DNA of 64,000 bases from Micropterix aruncella (taxonomy: Eukaryota; Arthropoda; Insecta; Lepidoptera; Micropterigidae): assembly GCA_944548615.1 (NCBI GenBank), contig OX155961.1:14462639-14526638 (forward strand). The letters run 5' to 3'. Numbering within the stretch: the first letter of the stretch is position 1; each line of letters opens with the position of its first letter. The position numbers and the translations under genes were made by a program. Below, piece after piece: positions 33,301 through 43,334 of this stretch. The notes beneath the pieces were generated by a model. The model had not been told where the DNA came from. It worked only from the letters and a program-made list of their open reading frames with translations, and made no database searches.

Positions 33301-35402
33301 AAATAAATAATTATAATTGCATAAGTTGTTAAAAATGCTATGCAATAGCTTTACCGCGGCAGTCTCCGAGTGCCACACGTATTTTTTTCCCTATATTTTT
33401 AAATCGACATATCAGTTTCCTTGTGCGATATTCGATCAGGCTCGTTAATTAAATTAGCGTTCGGAATTGTGAAAGACTCATAAAAAGATCGAAGATGGAA
33501 TAAAGCATCAATCGGAATAGTTACAACCTTTAATTTGGGATTCTTGAAATGTGTGTGTTTATCGAATAGAAGTTGACATTCTGTGACACGTGATTTATTT
33601 ATTTGATCTATCACTACAACGTCATGTTTCGACATCGCTTTGTTAGTAAAATTATTATTAATGAGCATAAAATGAATTTGTAATTTAATCGATATCATAT
33701 TTAAAAATATTATGAATAAATTATTATTTTGTTTGTTTATAGAGTAATAAATGTGGGGTCATTCCAAATATACTCTGAGATCCACCTTGACAAAGTAAAA
33801 CCTACTTGTTTTGTTCCTTTTGCGACAAGGACTGACTACATCTGAATATTAATTTCATAAATAAATTTGATTAGCGCCCTCTCTCGGCCGGTGGACGAAC
33901 CCGGTTGGGCTTCGTCGCGCCGCCTTGGGCGGCGCGGTTCCTTTATATACTAAAAGCGGGATTGGGCCAAGCACCAACAAATGGCATTCAAAACTGATTA
34001 TAATGGAGAGCTAATGGGCCCTTGCTGAGTTGGCCATCAAGACCCATTCTGTTCAGGGTTGGTCACACTCACGGGTCAACACCCATCTGACGGCCTCCGC
34101 GCATGAAGTGCGAGCTTGGGTAGGACTCTGACCTCAGGGTTAGTCCCCCCTAGGAATCAACCTTCTGGCGCCCCTGGACGGTCTGCACAACGTACGGCAT
34201 TAGCCAATCGATTGCGCACTCTGACTAACATCTTGCGGTGTTAACTACAACGGGCGAGCCCGTCACCACAGGACGTTTTAACGATTATTCGTTCTATCGC
34301 CCTGCAGTGACTTTGGACAATACAATCCAACGTCTAGCTACGTCACAACCCGTAAGAGTCCAACGCCTTACCGCGAGTTAGCCAGGAATAAACCCGGCGG
34401 GCTCGAGATACTCGCGCCCTCACTTCCAATTGTGACCAGATTTCTCCGGTCTCTCGATTGGTTCCGAGTTCGAGGTCGCTTGCGCGGTCCTCTCCCTTAC
34501 GAAGCGGTGAAACAGAGTATACCGAATCTATCGCGGACCAAGGCGTCCTTTGCCCGGCTGTTCACCCAGGATCGGATGGCCAATGGTCATTTCAAGAGCA
34601 GTCACCGTAAGGTAGGCAACCACCCCCGCTCTATAGGAAACAATACAGTTCCCAGACTCCCCCGACTTCCATCTGGAAGTGGTTTAAATCGTCTCAAGAG
34701 GCTCAAAATGGATATTTCCATTTTTATCTCAAAAAAAAAATGCGCATTCACAATACTTCCTTTATTTGTGGGTTGGTGAGCCAAGAAAGTAAAACGACAA
34801 TCACACAAACGAAGAACTAATAGTTTATTATTTTTCTTTTTCAGATGCTCTTCCTGGTCTTCATTCTAGCAACGAGCGCACACTCTGCACGCCTAATCAG
34901 ACGGCAAGTAATTCGAAGACCGATTTACCCAAGAGTGACTCCAGTGCCTGTGACAGCTTCACCCGAAACTGTAGAAGTTCCAGAAGTTAGACCGCGTTTT
35001 CAACCTATAATAGTTCAAGAACCAGACCCAGAGGAAAACGCTCCAGCTCATTACCACTTCCAGTACGCAGTAAACGAGGAAACAACAGGCGACGTAAAGA
35101 GCCACGAAGAAACGAAGGACGATAATGAAGTTAGAGGAACTTATTCCGTATTGCAACCAGACGGATTGATGCGTATAGTCGAATACTTCGACGTTGGCAA
35201 CGGTTTTAACGCTGTGGTTAGGTACGTGGATCCAGGGATACGATTCCGGCAGGCAGCATATTACGGTCGGGCTTCGCGCTTCGTCCGACCAAGACAACCC
35301 GAACCTGTGCTAACCGACATTGAAACTCCAGTGGAGAGCAGAGATATCGTTCGGAGCAGAAGAAGATCTAACAAACCTCGTAGAAAATCTAATCATAGTT
35401 GA
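24343..35402 (+). CDS. Cuticular protein B, Rebers-Riddiford (RR-2-like), two exons
   Basis: Predicted chitin-binding cuticle protein. Coding exons are proposed at 24343-24354 (MDSR, donor GTGAGT) and 34845-35402 (acceptor TTTTTCTTTTTCAG), phase 0, 189 residues. The signal peptide is MLFLVFILATSAHSA at about 5-19. An Arg/Pro/Val-rich linker leads to the R&R domain at about 74-131, from YHFQYAV through TGDVKSHEE and GTYSVLQPDG to GFNAVVRY. The C-terminus is very basic (RSRRRSNKPRRKSNHS), unlike the other three. The second exon is certain. The first exon lies 10.5 kb away and is assigned because it has the same TATA-ATG spacing and 4-codon length and is the only one between genes A and C. Exon 2 itself begins with ATG, so a shorter product is possible. 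The intron is packed with mobile elements, including an intact RT ORF on the same strand. Confidence 0.8.
24526..24592 (-). repeat. GC-rich repeat family, short end fragment
   Basis: Only the terminal part is present, GTCAACTACAGCGGGTGAGC to TTAACGATTAGTCGTTCTA, lying 170 bp inside the intron of CPR B. Confidence 0.7.
24870..25430 (+). pseudogene. LINE reverse transcriptase C-terminal region with internal duplication
   Basis: The frame from 24876 gives KLEHLQNICLRCVFNL, HVSCFREQLHWLPIRGRR and SARLWNQTLSGIP, the usual C-terminal pattern of CR1/Jockey-group RTs (LQN, FR..LHWLPI, RLWN.LP). About 123 bp (25082-25205) recurs at 25240-25362 after a 34-bp spacer, which moves the second copy into another frame. 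It ends around 25425 with HASALLTFKKLL-like sequence. Catalytic motifs lie upstream and are missing. Confidence 0.7.
25431..27027. other. Intron of CPR B, unassigned
   Basis: The first 300 bp are probably the 3' UTR of the preceding LINE, ending near CCCAATAAACTTATT at about 25728. The remainder is AT-rich with a short CA/TA patch near 26700-26740. No supported gene. Confidence 0.45.
27028..27065 (+). repeat. Two adjacent poly-G tracts (14 and 16 G)
   Basis: Runs at 27028-27041 and 27050-27065, separated by TATAAAGC. Reverse-strand frames through them read as poly-proline and are artefacts. Confidence 0.9.
27295..27375 (+). repeat. LINE 3' end with ACAC-rich tail
   Basis: GCGTTTGGGCGCTATCGTGG and a following ATACACA/GATACACA tail match the end of the element at 44399-44950. 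Confidence 0.6.
27410..27585 (+). mobile_element. TIR/MITE family, right-end fragment
   Basis: The segment ending AGAATTGCCAAATCGTACTG and AGCAATCTAATACCG matches the right end of the copy at 51192-51785. Confidence 0.55.
27590..27691 (-). pseudogene. LINE reverse transcriptase fragment
   Basis: The reverse strand reads RLQPVTSDKYLGVAIDSGLR and WNLHI. KYLGVxIDSxLxWxxHI is the conserved block after the catalytic domain in many insect LINEs. About 30 codons, truncated by the adjoining MITE end. Confidence 0.6.
28130..29973 (+). mobile_element. Jockey-type LINE, 5'-truncated, intact RT frame
   Basis: A reverse-transcriptase frame (28182-29597, readable upstream to about 28150) is followed by about 330 bp of 3' UTR and a tail of AAAATA units at about 29924-29973. 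ORF1 and the endonuclease are absent, so this is a truncated, immobile copy. It sits in the intron of CPR B in sense orientation. No convincing target duplication was found. Confidence 0.8.
28182..29597 (+). CDS. Reverse transcriptase domain, Jockey clade, 471 codons
   Basis: Part of a LINE ORF2 protein that copies its own RNA into DNA at a nicked target. The frame is uninterrupted. Motifs in order: ICPIFKQGSRNNVQNYRPIS (finger, about 28-47), DALYTDFSKAFDKINH (palm, first Asp, about 106-121), SGVPQGSHLGPLLF (about 167-180), YADD (catalytic pair, near residue 201), RDLGITLDTK (about 270) and the C-terminal SRRVLIDAVFLHGLVN region. All three catalytic aspartates are present. The frame opens at TTG within codons that continue upstream (NCALNLAYPL), so the listed start is only where the open frame is usefully counted; there is no proper initiator. 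No endonuclease is encoded. Absence of stops over 1.4 kb suggests a recent insertion. Confidence 0.85.
   Translation: MAYPLTTLFRKSLIEGVFPKIWKQAYICPIFKQGSRNNVQNYRPISKLPIFSKLMEKLVFEQLFAAVRSVIVPEQHGFFKSRSVETNLVTFTDSVLKSTDKRIQVDALYTDFSKAFDKINHNLLLKKLWALGIRGDLYRWISSYIAYRTQAVVVQGYQSKFSEIPSGVPQGSHLGPLLFLLYLNDITNCMLHSNIVIYADDTKIFSEIRSINDCLNLQADINRLMKYCSDNCLFVNVNKSHIITYSRKNTNIMFDYNLNGAIVGRESAVRDLGITLDTKMLFAEHIDNIIRKAYKLLGFILRVSSVFKSTDTLKTLYNSYVRSQLEFASVVWNPQYLTYISRIESIQKRFVKRLNFTSFTKPSSYEESLKAHNLMSLESRRVLIDAVFLHGLVNNSIDANAILERIEFYVPSRPVRSHRLFHLPVVKTNASQNAFLYRACHRYNTDFLSVDILHSSKTSYKNSIKKILESI
29986..30131. repeat. Foldback (hairpin) repeat, copy 1
   Basis: Long inverted arms: ACGAATTTACCGAGTGAATT, CACCCGAC and GCGATGTTG on the left return as CAACATCGCCGAAACGTCGG and GCAGTAAATTTAT on the right. 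A related hairpin is at 52443-52577. Confidence 0.65.
30215..30695. mobile_element. piggyBac-type MITE with TTAA ends
   Basis: TTAACACGTTGACGCC at 30215 and the inverse of TTAACACATTGAACGCC at 30695 form terminal repeats flush with TTAA. About 480 bp with no transposase. The interior carries several GGACAC/GTGTCC inverted motifs, for example around 30301-30332 and 30659-30674. Frames of about 70-76 codons on both strands are by-products. Confidence 0.65.
30696..31059. other. Intron of CPR B, nothing supported
   Basis: AT-rich, with no coding signal. Confidence 0.4.
31060..31490 (-). pseudogene. RTE-type LINE reverse transcriptase, C-terminal fragment
   Basis: The reverse strand from 31490 reads GSILSNDGKIDNNVTRR, GWMKWRQLTGVMC, and after frame changes WLNNIKNDLLRINDYRLGRD and EWKRIVNR. 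These are standard RTE landmarks (YLGSIL..DG.ID..V.RRI..GW.KWR...GV.C). The 3' end has a TTATTATTATTATT microsatellite at about 31061-31077. Frameshifts make it inactive. Confidence 0.8.
31491..32313. repeat. Unassigned block, partly GC-rich and repeat-like
   Basis: 31650-32110 is GC-richer than its surroundings (AGAAGGCAACGGGAGACCAG, GTGTGCCTGGCGGCCC, CTAAGAATCTCCGGGTGG) and has the look of a LINE untranslated region. It occurs once in the window. A 64-codon frame inside is not convincing. Confidence 0.35.
32314..32588 (+). mobile_element. tRNA-derived SINE
   Basis: The head at about 32318-32385 looks like a decayed tRNA: TAGTGGCTAGGTCGCC as a D-arm/A-box region, CTTACGTTGTAAGG as an anticodon arm, and GGTTCGATTCC as a perfect B box, ending in CACCA. 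The acceptor stem pairs poorly, so it is not a working tRNA gene. A body of about 200 bp and an AAACAAACAAACAA tail follow. RNA polymerase III promoter elements are therefore visible. Confidence 0.75.
32795..33382 (+). mobile_element. Palindrome-rich DNA element, copy 3
   Basis: AAGCTATTGCATAGC at 32795-32809 and GCTATGCAATAGCTT at 33337-33351 bracket it, with the right-end tail GAGTGCCACACGTA. The hairpin at about 33177-33272 is the best preserved of the three, with arms around AATTATTCCGAATCATTTGC and a loop of about 10 nt. Confidence 0.7.
33383..34011. other. Intron of CPR B, unassigned
   Basis: A 99-codon reverse frame (33399-33698) includes KLKVVTIPIDALFHLRSFY but has no recognised family. 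It could be a LINE scrap or chance. A strong small hairpin, GCGCCGCCTTGGGCGGCGC, is at about 33927-33945. Confidence 0.3.
34012..34690. repeat. GC-rich repeat family copy with its distal part inverted
   Basis: 34012-34230 runs forward from GAGCTAATGGGCCCTTGCTG to CACTCTGACTAACA. From 34231 the sequence is the reverse complement of the rest of the element, starting at its far end (CGGTGTTAACTACAACGGGC) and ending with CCAGACTCCCCCGACT. The two parts meet at complementary breakpoints, so almost nothing is missing. It lies just before exon 2 of CPR B. Confidence 0.8.
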
Positions 35403-35545
35403 GATGTAATCATCCTGATTGGAAGACGGTTATTTATTGTGTCAATATTGAAATTGATAGTCAATCAATTGTTTATTTATTATAATTAGTTAATATTTGG
35501 ATACTATTAACCTATATTAGTAGCTAATACTTTCTTACCTATTAT

Positions 35546-35655
35546 ATTAAAAATGTATCAGAAATAATATTGATTTGTAAAGTTATTTATATCACCTGTT
35601 CCTGGGCGTCTACTGAATACGTGTGTATAATATACTTCTTTTGTGATATATTAAA
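35546..35655 (+). terminator. Candidate poly(A) signals of CPR gene B
   Basis: ATTAAA at 35546-35551 and 35650-35655, 144 and 248 bp after the stop. No AATAAA is closer. Confidence 0.4.
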
Positions 35656-36961
35656 GTTTGTAAAGCTTGGAATATATGTAAGTTTGCTGCGAAGTAGCCA
35701 CTCTGGACGTCTTTCAGGTTCTTGAATTCGGATATTTGACATATAATTTGGACGACAAGAAGAAGTGTCAGGTTACTCAGTCACGCAGAAATTCCTTCTC
35801 GCATGGGTATGTAGGATGTTGTTAGAATCTGACAATTGTTCGTCGCCATAAACTAAGATAGATAGGACAATTGTAGATAATTGACTTCCTGGACTAAAAT
35901 TGGAAATTAGTTAATTCGATCGAGATAGATCAGTACGTTAGAGCGGATTGTCCAGCACCAAAACTACCTGTCGAACTTTTATAGCAATCCGAAGAAATTT
36001 GAACGCATGTCCTTATTTTCGGTGGTTATTTTAAGGCAGAAACGTGACAACCGTTTATTTCGCGTTCCCTGAAGTATTGCCCTGCCTCATTCACTTGGAC
36101 TTATTTCCGATTTTATTTCACGAAGAAATGGAGTAAAGTCCATTATTATGTTGTTTATTGTTTATTTGCAGAAACAAAATAGAATAGAATAACTTTATTG
36201 AGCTAAAAAAGCATAACTTAATGAATATTACACTGGTTTTATAAAAAAGACAATTTATGCACAAATGGCGGACTTAACGCTCTAGCGATATCTTACAGTA
36301 GTAAACCATTAGAAATCGAAAGTTACTGCCTAAAAAATATCTTAGATTGCAAAATGACGGGGTTGTGGTTTTCATGCAGTCAGAAATAGTACAATCATTT
36401 TCAACAATATGTATTATGTACTTCAAAAACAGCAAAAAATATGCAAAGGTATAAATGCATAAATCTAAAAAGTAGATAAATTTCCTACAAACGTGAAAAC
36501 GTTGGGTCTAAATTAATAAAAGAAATAAGACAGTATAATTTTCGAATAATTAGATAAATAAATAAAAACACATGTTTTAAACACCTGTATTATTGTCTTT
36601 ATAGATAGACAAAATCATAGATTCCTAAGTAATATAGTGATCACGTAAATAATGTCAACCATTATTAGACACTTGTGTTAATAACTTGATTGTTTTAAAA
36701 ACCGCTGTGTGGTTATTTGAGAAACACTATAATTTCATAGCAAAAAAAGATTTTTTTACACATAAATGCAATTAAAATTAAATACATTTAACCTTTGTTG
36801 TCTTGATTACTCGTTAATTTTAATATAATGGTTTTACCTATTATATAACACATAGTTGCCGTTTTACCGTATTGATTACTACCAAATTAAAAAAAAATGT
36901 TAATTTAATGTCAAATAATCCTTTTAAAAGATCGGTTATTGATTTGCCTTTTTATACTACT
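35656..36961. other. Intergenic, no gene seen
   Basis: About 36180-36300 resembles a reversed LINE 3' end (ACTTTATTGAGC followed by GGCGGACTTAACGC; compare 39480-39560). The rest is AT-rich. Confidence 0.45.
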
Positions 36962-37325
36962 GCCCAACAAAAAAGGAGTGTAATGTGTTCAGGGTTCATC
37001 TATGTATGTTTTCCTTTTCTTTATTTCACCCGTATCGTCTAAACGCTTGAACCGGTATAGAATTGTGTTATTTTGTTAAAATCTATATATCATCCCGAGT
37101 ACCTACTATAATAATAACCTTAACTGTAATAATATCAAGTAATTAGTTGTCTAAATGTCCAAATAACTATATGTCAATAAATTGACATAAATATATGGTG
37201 TTTAGTGTCAAATGAAAGATCTCATTGAGTTAATTCCCCTTAAATATACATGTATCTATATAAAAATAACTATAAATACAATAGTTCACTTTCTGTAACG
37301 GCAGTCATGTATTTTTTTTAATATA
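36962..37325 (+). repeat. Dispersed repeat, copy 2 of a pair
   Basis: Aligns with 6098-6490 in direct orientation, from CAACAAAAAAGGAGTGTAAT to TACAATAGTTCACTTTCTGT. Confidence 0.6.
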
Positions 37326-37399
37326 TTTAATTGTTGTCGTTTGTTATTGCGCGCATATTTTCTTGTCCGCAATTACGGAAAGTTGAAAATTCGCGGTAT

Positions 37400-37835
37400 T
37401 TCAGAATATGGGATCATATGCCGGTATTTCATGATAGCTTCTTGCTGTCTGGCACAATAGGTAACATTGTGTTCTATCAAAACCCAAAACAATGATGGTG
37501 AAGCTCGATCTAAACCGAGCCTGGTCAATCTCTCTTCGCCACTGCTTCGGCACGACAAAAAACACCACACACTTTTCAGCAAACGGGGTCTCGAGGAGAC
37601 TCTTCGTCAGCCATAGAACACGCCATACCTTGCTCCAGCAGAGTTCACTCTTTCTGAATTTGGATAATTTTGACGGGGAGAAAAAAACCGAAGGAGAAAT
37701 CAAAAACGAATTTTAATCACTCATTAACACCTGTCAATAAGAGGTTTTCAGCAGCAGAGGCATCAATCTACACCCATTAACGTGGCAAACCGCATATAGA
37801 GCATGTTAAGTCCAAACTGTTGTCAGGCTGCTGTG
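37400..37835 (+). pseudogene. mariner-family transposase relic
   Basis: The frame near 37521 reads LVNLSSPLLRHDKKHH (from the mariner block ending in HDNARPH), and about 70 bp on NTPYLAPAEFTLSEF (from the YSPDLAP block). A trace of the C-terminal RWQxCIEH block is at about 37790. Internal stops and shifts abound. The same blocks occur on the other strand at 43335-43700. Confidence 0.65.
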
Positions 37836-39479
37836 CTCTATTACGCATCAGGATTTGAATGGAGAGATATGAAATGATAGCAGTGCAGAGATCTGAGGTG
37901 ATAGCGCTATAGATAAATCACGTCCGGCTAGGATATTCTTCTATTGAGAGAACTTCTAGACAAGGAACAATTAAAAAGGCCACTCAAAGTTCCAACGCAC
38001 AACGATATGTAGAAACGTAAATTATTGTAACAAGCTGCCACAAAAGATACAAAACTGCCACTTAAAAGATATCTATAATTATAGATATCTTTCAAGATAA
38101 ATATATCTATAATTATATTTATTCATATAATATATCTATAATGAATTTATAAAACGGAAGAAACAATATTTGTTATTTAAATATTTGTACAATTTGAGTG
38201 AGTTTCAACTTAGGAATTTATATTATAATATATTATTTAATTGTTACATTTTAATAATTTATTTCATTAAACGAGTTTCTTAAAAAAAATATGATTTAAT
38301 TTGATTTGATATGGGGTATTGCAGCGCTCATCAATTGTGTATTCCCTCTGCAGAAAATTGCTAAATATGGGATAGTGCGTATCCGCGGCAGTCATGTCGT
38401 CATAAATTCCAAAAACTAGGGATATTGACTGTATATGCATTTTTTCTAAGAAGCTCTTTGCAAATTCTACTGCAATATGTGCTTGGCAATATCAAACGAG
38501 GAAGTACAACGGCATGACACCAGGATTAAAACCTTAATCGTATGTATTATTATTTTATTGAAATATCGTATTCCGTAAATTATCGTAAATCCGGATTATT
38601 GTATAATTTCACATAGTCTTGAATAGGAAATTGGCCCCGTCCGTAACCTATCCAAATCAAAACAAAACTAAATGAATTAAAATAAAAAAAAACTGTTTGA
38701 ATTGTAATAGAAAGGGTTAAAACAATAGTTATTAGGTGGAAACAACACAACAAAAATAAAAATCGAATCATATTATCACTACTCAATTTTCATCGTGACT
38801 TGATATTTGAGAGACTATCAATAACTGTACCAGCACTGAAATTGCGACGTAGTAGGAGTAGTAATAAGTTCGATTTCAGATTTACCAAGAAAATGACCGT
38901 TTGTTGTAACATTTGTTTCATTTCTACCCTTGTTGGTTTTCCTTAAAAGCGCCACTACTAGTTTTTGTTCATTATATTTTCCTAAGTTGTACTTTTGACC
39001 GCTTCGCGCACTGTCCACGTCACACGAGAAAAGAAAATAAAAGTAATTTATTTGAATGCCTGTTGTTTTGTGTTTATTAAAATATTATCGCAATATGCAT
39101 AACACAGGCATGTATACATAAGGAACCATCTTCGCAAACCGCCCGCGCCCGTGGTAATATCCGAAATCCTGACAGTTCCCTGTTTTTCGCCAGAAAAAGA
39201 CAAACGACGTGCAGTGCGCTATCTCTTTCGACGAAGCAGCTCATGAAACGCCATTGTACTCATTGTAATACTACAAAATTGGTTAGATAGAGTTTTTATA
39301 AATAGTTCTACTAGTTGCGTCTAGGTGACGTTTTTGATCAAATTGAGTTTTTTTTAAATAATTGTAAAATATTGGCATTATTTAGTTAGACCAGCAACCA
39401 AAAGCCCTTTGGGCCCACCTACCACTGTGGGTCATGGTGCACTGCACAACCTCGCACCTTAGTAACAACGCCATTGACT
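37836..39479. other. Intergenic, no gene seen
   Basis: Mostly AT-rich. A small GC-richer patch near 39140-39280 shows no coding signal. Frames at 38580 and 38818 on the reverse strand have no recognisable content. Confidence 0.45.
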
Positions 39480-39870
39480 ACTATAGATAGATAGATAGAG
39501 ATTATTTATTGCACATTAACCAAAAACATACAAAAGGCGGACTTATTGCCTAAAATACAATCTCTTACAGCCAACCTCCGTGAAAGTGTAAAAATTTAGG
39601 TGCCAAAAGATAAATGAAAAATTAACATAAAAAGAAGAAAACAAAAATTAATCAAGTACCTAACAAAAATGCAATTTTTTAAATAAAATTAGGATTTAGA
39701 ATAATTCGCAAGGATCGAAGGATAGGAGAGGATGGGATGAGACCTAGGATAACTAGGAATTTAGGGACATGAAATGCTTTTTCAGGGACACTTGAAAGGT
39801 AGAAACCGTTGGTGCGTTTCTGATGTCTGGCGGGAGCCGGTTCCATAGTCTAGCTGAACGGTGAAGGAAT
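39480..39870 (-). pseudogene. LINE reverse transcriptase C-terminus and 3' end
   Basis: The reverse strand from about 39860 reads LWNRLPPDIRNAPTVSTFQV and SLKKHFMS, the classic end of a CR1/Jockey-group ORF2. The 3' UTR follows, with GGCAATAAGTCCGCC and a TCTATCTATC microsatellite at about 39484-39500. Confidence 0.7.
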
Positions 39871-41506
39871 AAGTAAAAAAAGAAGAATTATGAGTGGGAA
39901 TCGCAATTTTACTATCCTGACTGGAACGGAGTGAAAGACCATGACTTACTACTCCGATAATAGAGTATTTTAATAGGTAATAGGCATCAAGAATTTCGGA
40001 AGTTCACTAACTCGATTAATAAATATATATTTTTATTATATAATATTTATTTTAAATATATTAAATTTTCTTTACAGAACGGCAAGTAATTTGTTAATGT
40101 CGAATGAAATATCAAACATTTCTGAAATATTTCGAGAAATTACGAAACTGGAATCAGTTTAGATTCAAAGTTCATTAAAAAAAATAATAAAAATGTATTC
40201 AATTGTTATTATAAGTATTATTTTAGGCAATAAGCTCGCTTTTATGATTCATCAAATAAAGCGTTTTATTATTATTCCAAACTATTTCAGTGCCATCTAA
40301 ACAATAATACTTTGAATTAAATAAAAACTCGGTTATGCAAATTGATAAATCACCAAGCATAGCGCTCGTTTTTATTTGGCTTTAATATAAACTGTGATCA
40401 AATAGTTTGAATAGGAAGCAGTAGGTGGCTCAGAATTCAGCGCGTTTTGTATACACCTATTAAAAGTTGGACGTTTCGACTGCTCATTTAATTTAGCTAT
40501 TAAACAATTATTTGCGCTGACAGTTTTCCGAAATCGTCTATCAACAAAATATTTTTTTGGATATTAAAAAATGTAATAAAAAAAACAATTGAAACATCCC
40601 ATTATCACAACTTAATCATTTACTTGGTAGATACGCATTACCAATAAAATTTCAAGTCGTTTGCCAGGATAGATTACAAAAAAATGCAGATTACAATTAG
40701 GTGATGACTTCATTTTATTTATTTGTATTAGAAAAAAAATAAAATACGAATTATAGTGCGAAAGTCGAACAAATTCGCTACAAGATTTTATTTAAATGCA
40801 ATCAATTAAAATCGTTTGCAAAATGTAAATTTTTCACTGTTTGGGAGAGGAAGTCGCCTTAAACAACATTTGATTTAAATCGATTTGAGGTTAATCATTA
40901 TCAATAGGAGGAAACACAGACTGGTTGATCGAACTAGAAAGGTAGGAAATTGAGAGGCTTCTCAACAATAGCGAAATCCAAATTTAAGCACTATGACTAT
41001 TTTGAATATTTGATTGGAAATTCTATTTACTTGCTATTATTTATTAATTAGTTTTAATAATTATGTTGATATTTTGAATATTATTGGATTTTATTAATTA
41101 ATATTTTGTTAAGAATTAAATTTTATTAACAAATGTACCTTAGTATGGGCAATTGCTTAGTTAGGCGATCTTAGCGTACGATAATATATTTTTTGTACTT
41201 GTGCAAACACTAGGCTTGGAGAACGCAATCGAAATATTTCAGTGGATTTGAAAATACCGAAATATTAATTCGCCTAAACAATAAATGATACAGGTACCTA
41301 CTATTATATTTTGGAATATATATAAACAATACCAAACACTAAAAATAGAAATCATAAATTTATAGCACGCTAAATGCACGAAATCAAAATGACTTTATTT
41401 CCAGTGTGAAAATGACTTTTCCACAGCGATAATTTTATATCGTAAATATAAAATTCCTTCCATTAAAAAATAAAATATAATTGTCAAAATTTTAACAAAT
41501 AAAAAA
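39871..41506. other. Intergenic AT-rich stretch
   Basis: A short LINE 3' tag (CCTTAGTATGGGC, TTAGTTAGGCGATC) is at about 41135-41172. Otherwise nothing is supported. Confidence 0.45.
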
Positions 41507-42170
41507 ACTGACTCCATTTTTTTAATAAGTGCAGCAGCCATGTCATAGTGAAAGTTAGAATGGGCTATCATAATTAGATGCGTATACACAATTTCGTGTC
41601 TGTGCTGTTGACCATTGAGGAGTTCCCTCGTTGAAAGCCAACCCTGAGCGCCGCATTCCTGTCTAGGTGAAACTTAGAACGGGCTGTCGTAATTGAATGC
41701 ATATACAAAATGTCATGTTTGTGCTGTTGACCGTTGAGGAGTTCCCTCGTCGGGAGCCAACCCTAGGTGCAGCAGCCATGTCATGGTGAAATTTAGAACG
41801 GGCTATTATAAGTGAATACGTACCTATACAAAATTTCCGGTCTGTCCTGTTGTCCGTTTAGGAGTCTCTCGTCGGGAGCCAACTCTGAGTGTAGAATCAG
41901 GTCATGCGTATCATTAAAAATGCATTGTCATCGGAACTGAACCAACATGTAAATTTTCAAGCATATGATAATATTTATGGAGTTCCATTAATTCCTCATG
42001 AATGCCATCATAATACCAGGATTTTGATAAAAATGGGACCAATCTGGAAGTAGGTATATCCTTTCAAATAAAAAACCCAAATCGGTTCATAAATGACGGA
42101 ATTCTGAGGTATCAAACATCAAAAAAATATATATACAACCGAATTGATAACCTCCTCCTTTTTTGAAGTC
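41507..42170 (-). repeat. Dispersed repeat with three internal units, reverse copy
   Basis: Inverted relative of 15788-16465, running from GACTCCATTTTTTTAA to CCTCCTCCTTTTTTGAAGTC. Three units share TGCTGTTGACC and GGAGCCAACCCT. Confidence 0.65.
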
Positions 42171-43334
42171 AATTAAAAATAATTAAATATTATAACGTAG
42201 TAGTACGTTTGCAATTAATATGAATTCCTTTTTGGTTTTTTTAAAAACAGAAAATTAATTGTTTAAAATGATTGTCAATAATTTATCTAAATATGTAGCT
42301 TGTTAAAAAAATATATGAAAAGTAAAATTTATTAATATTATTTAAGTTCAATATACCTAGCTAGCTACAGGTTAATCTTCATATAATAAAACTGTTTTCG
42401 AAATCAGCATGATCAATACTATCTGGTTTTAAATGTATTATTATTTATGTTGGTTATAACTTATCGCATCCAACTAATATTGATTCAATTCAATTCAATT
42501 CAATTCATTTCTTTCAAAAAATCTTTACAGATTATCGAAACTAAAACTAGGTGTTAGGTACATTTAATATTATTTACAATTTAATTCCTTCGTGATTTCA
42601 TTTCCGTTCAGTTCTAAAGTTCACTTCGTAAATTATACACGTCATATACAGATATAAATTAATAACGATAGAGACAGAGTTCAATTTGTAGATAAAAAAT
42701 ATAGATGGAAGTCATGTTTGTTAGATTATATACGCAAACTTGAACAAGTGGTATTTATAGTCTAGAAGATTATTATTATAATTAATTATTATTAATTATT
42801 AAAATTCATTTTTGTCATTAAAACGATTATTAAAGAGTATTAAAATTAAAATATAATTAAAATTCATTTATGTCATTTAATTCCTTATAAATTAGTAGCT
42901 TTCTGACTTCTGAATAGAAAACTAATATTTTCTTTTTTTCCTACATATTGTGGCAGTTTATTAAAAAAGGACAATCCCACGTAGTTAGTGTCTCTGCGTA
43001 AAATTTCTAGGTTCGGACGAGGTAATAGTAGATACATTAATTATAGTATTCTATCTTCAAATATCTTTTCAAGATAGTGGCTTTAATAAGTATAGTCAAT
43101 CTGGTTAGATGAGATTTAGGCAGGTGTTAAAGGCAGGTGCTAAAGGCATGTGCTATAGGGGGGTTATTTTTGTTTTGTTTCTCTAACTTGTCTGATATAG
43201 TTATTAACAACAACCCATAAATTCATAAAAAACTTTGAATAATAAATAAAAACTAATAATAAAATAACATATTGGGTCCTTACCTACGAAGTTGCTATTC
43301 TATGAAGGAAACATGTTAGGCCAAAAACTTTGTT
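42171..43334. other. Intergenic AT-rich stretch
   Basis: Includes AATTC repeats near 42485-42510. No gene is supported. Confidence 0.45.

Noticed and set aside
33399..33698. 99-codon reverse frame in the intron of CPR B
   Set aside because: Faint resemblance to LINE tails is too weak to name; left as unassigned.
37492..37716. 74-codon forward frame
   Set aside because: Wrong frame of a mariner relic; the transposase blocks are in a neighbouring frame.
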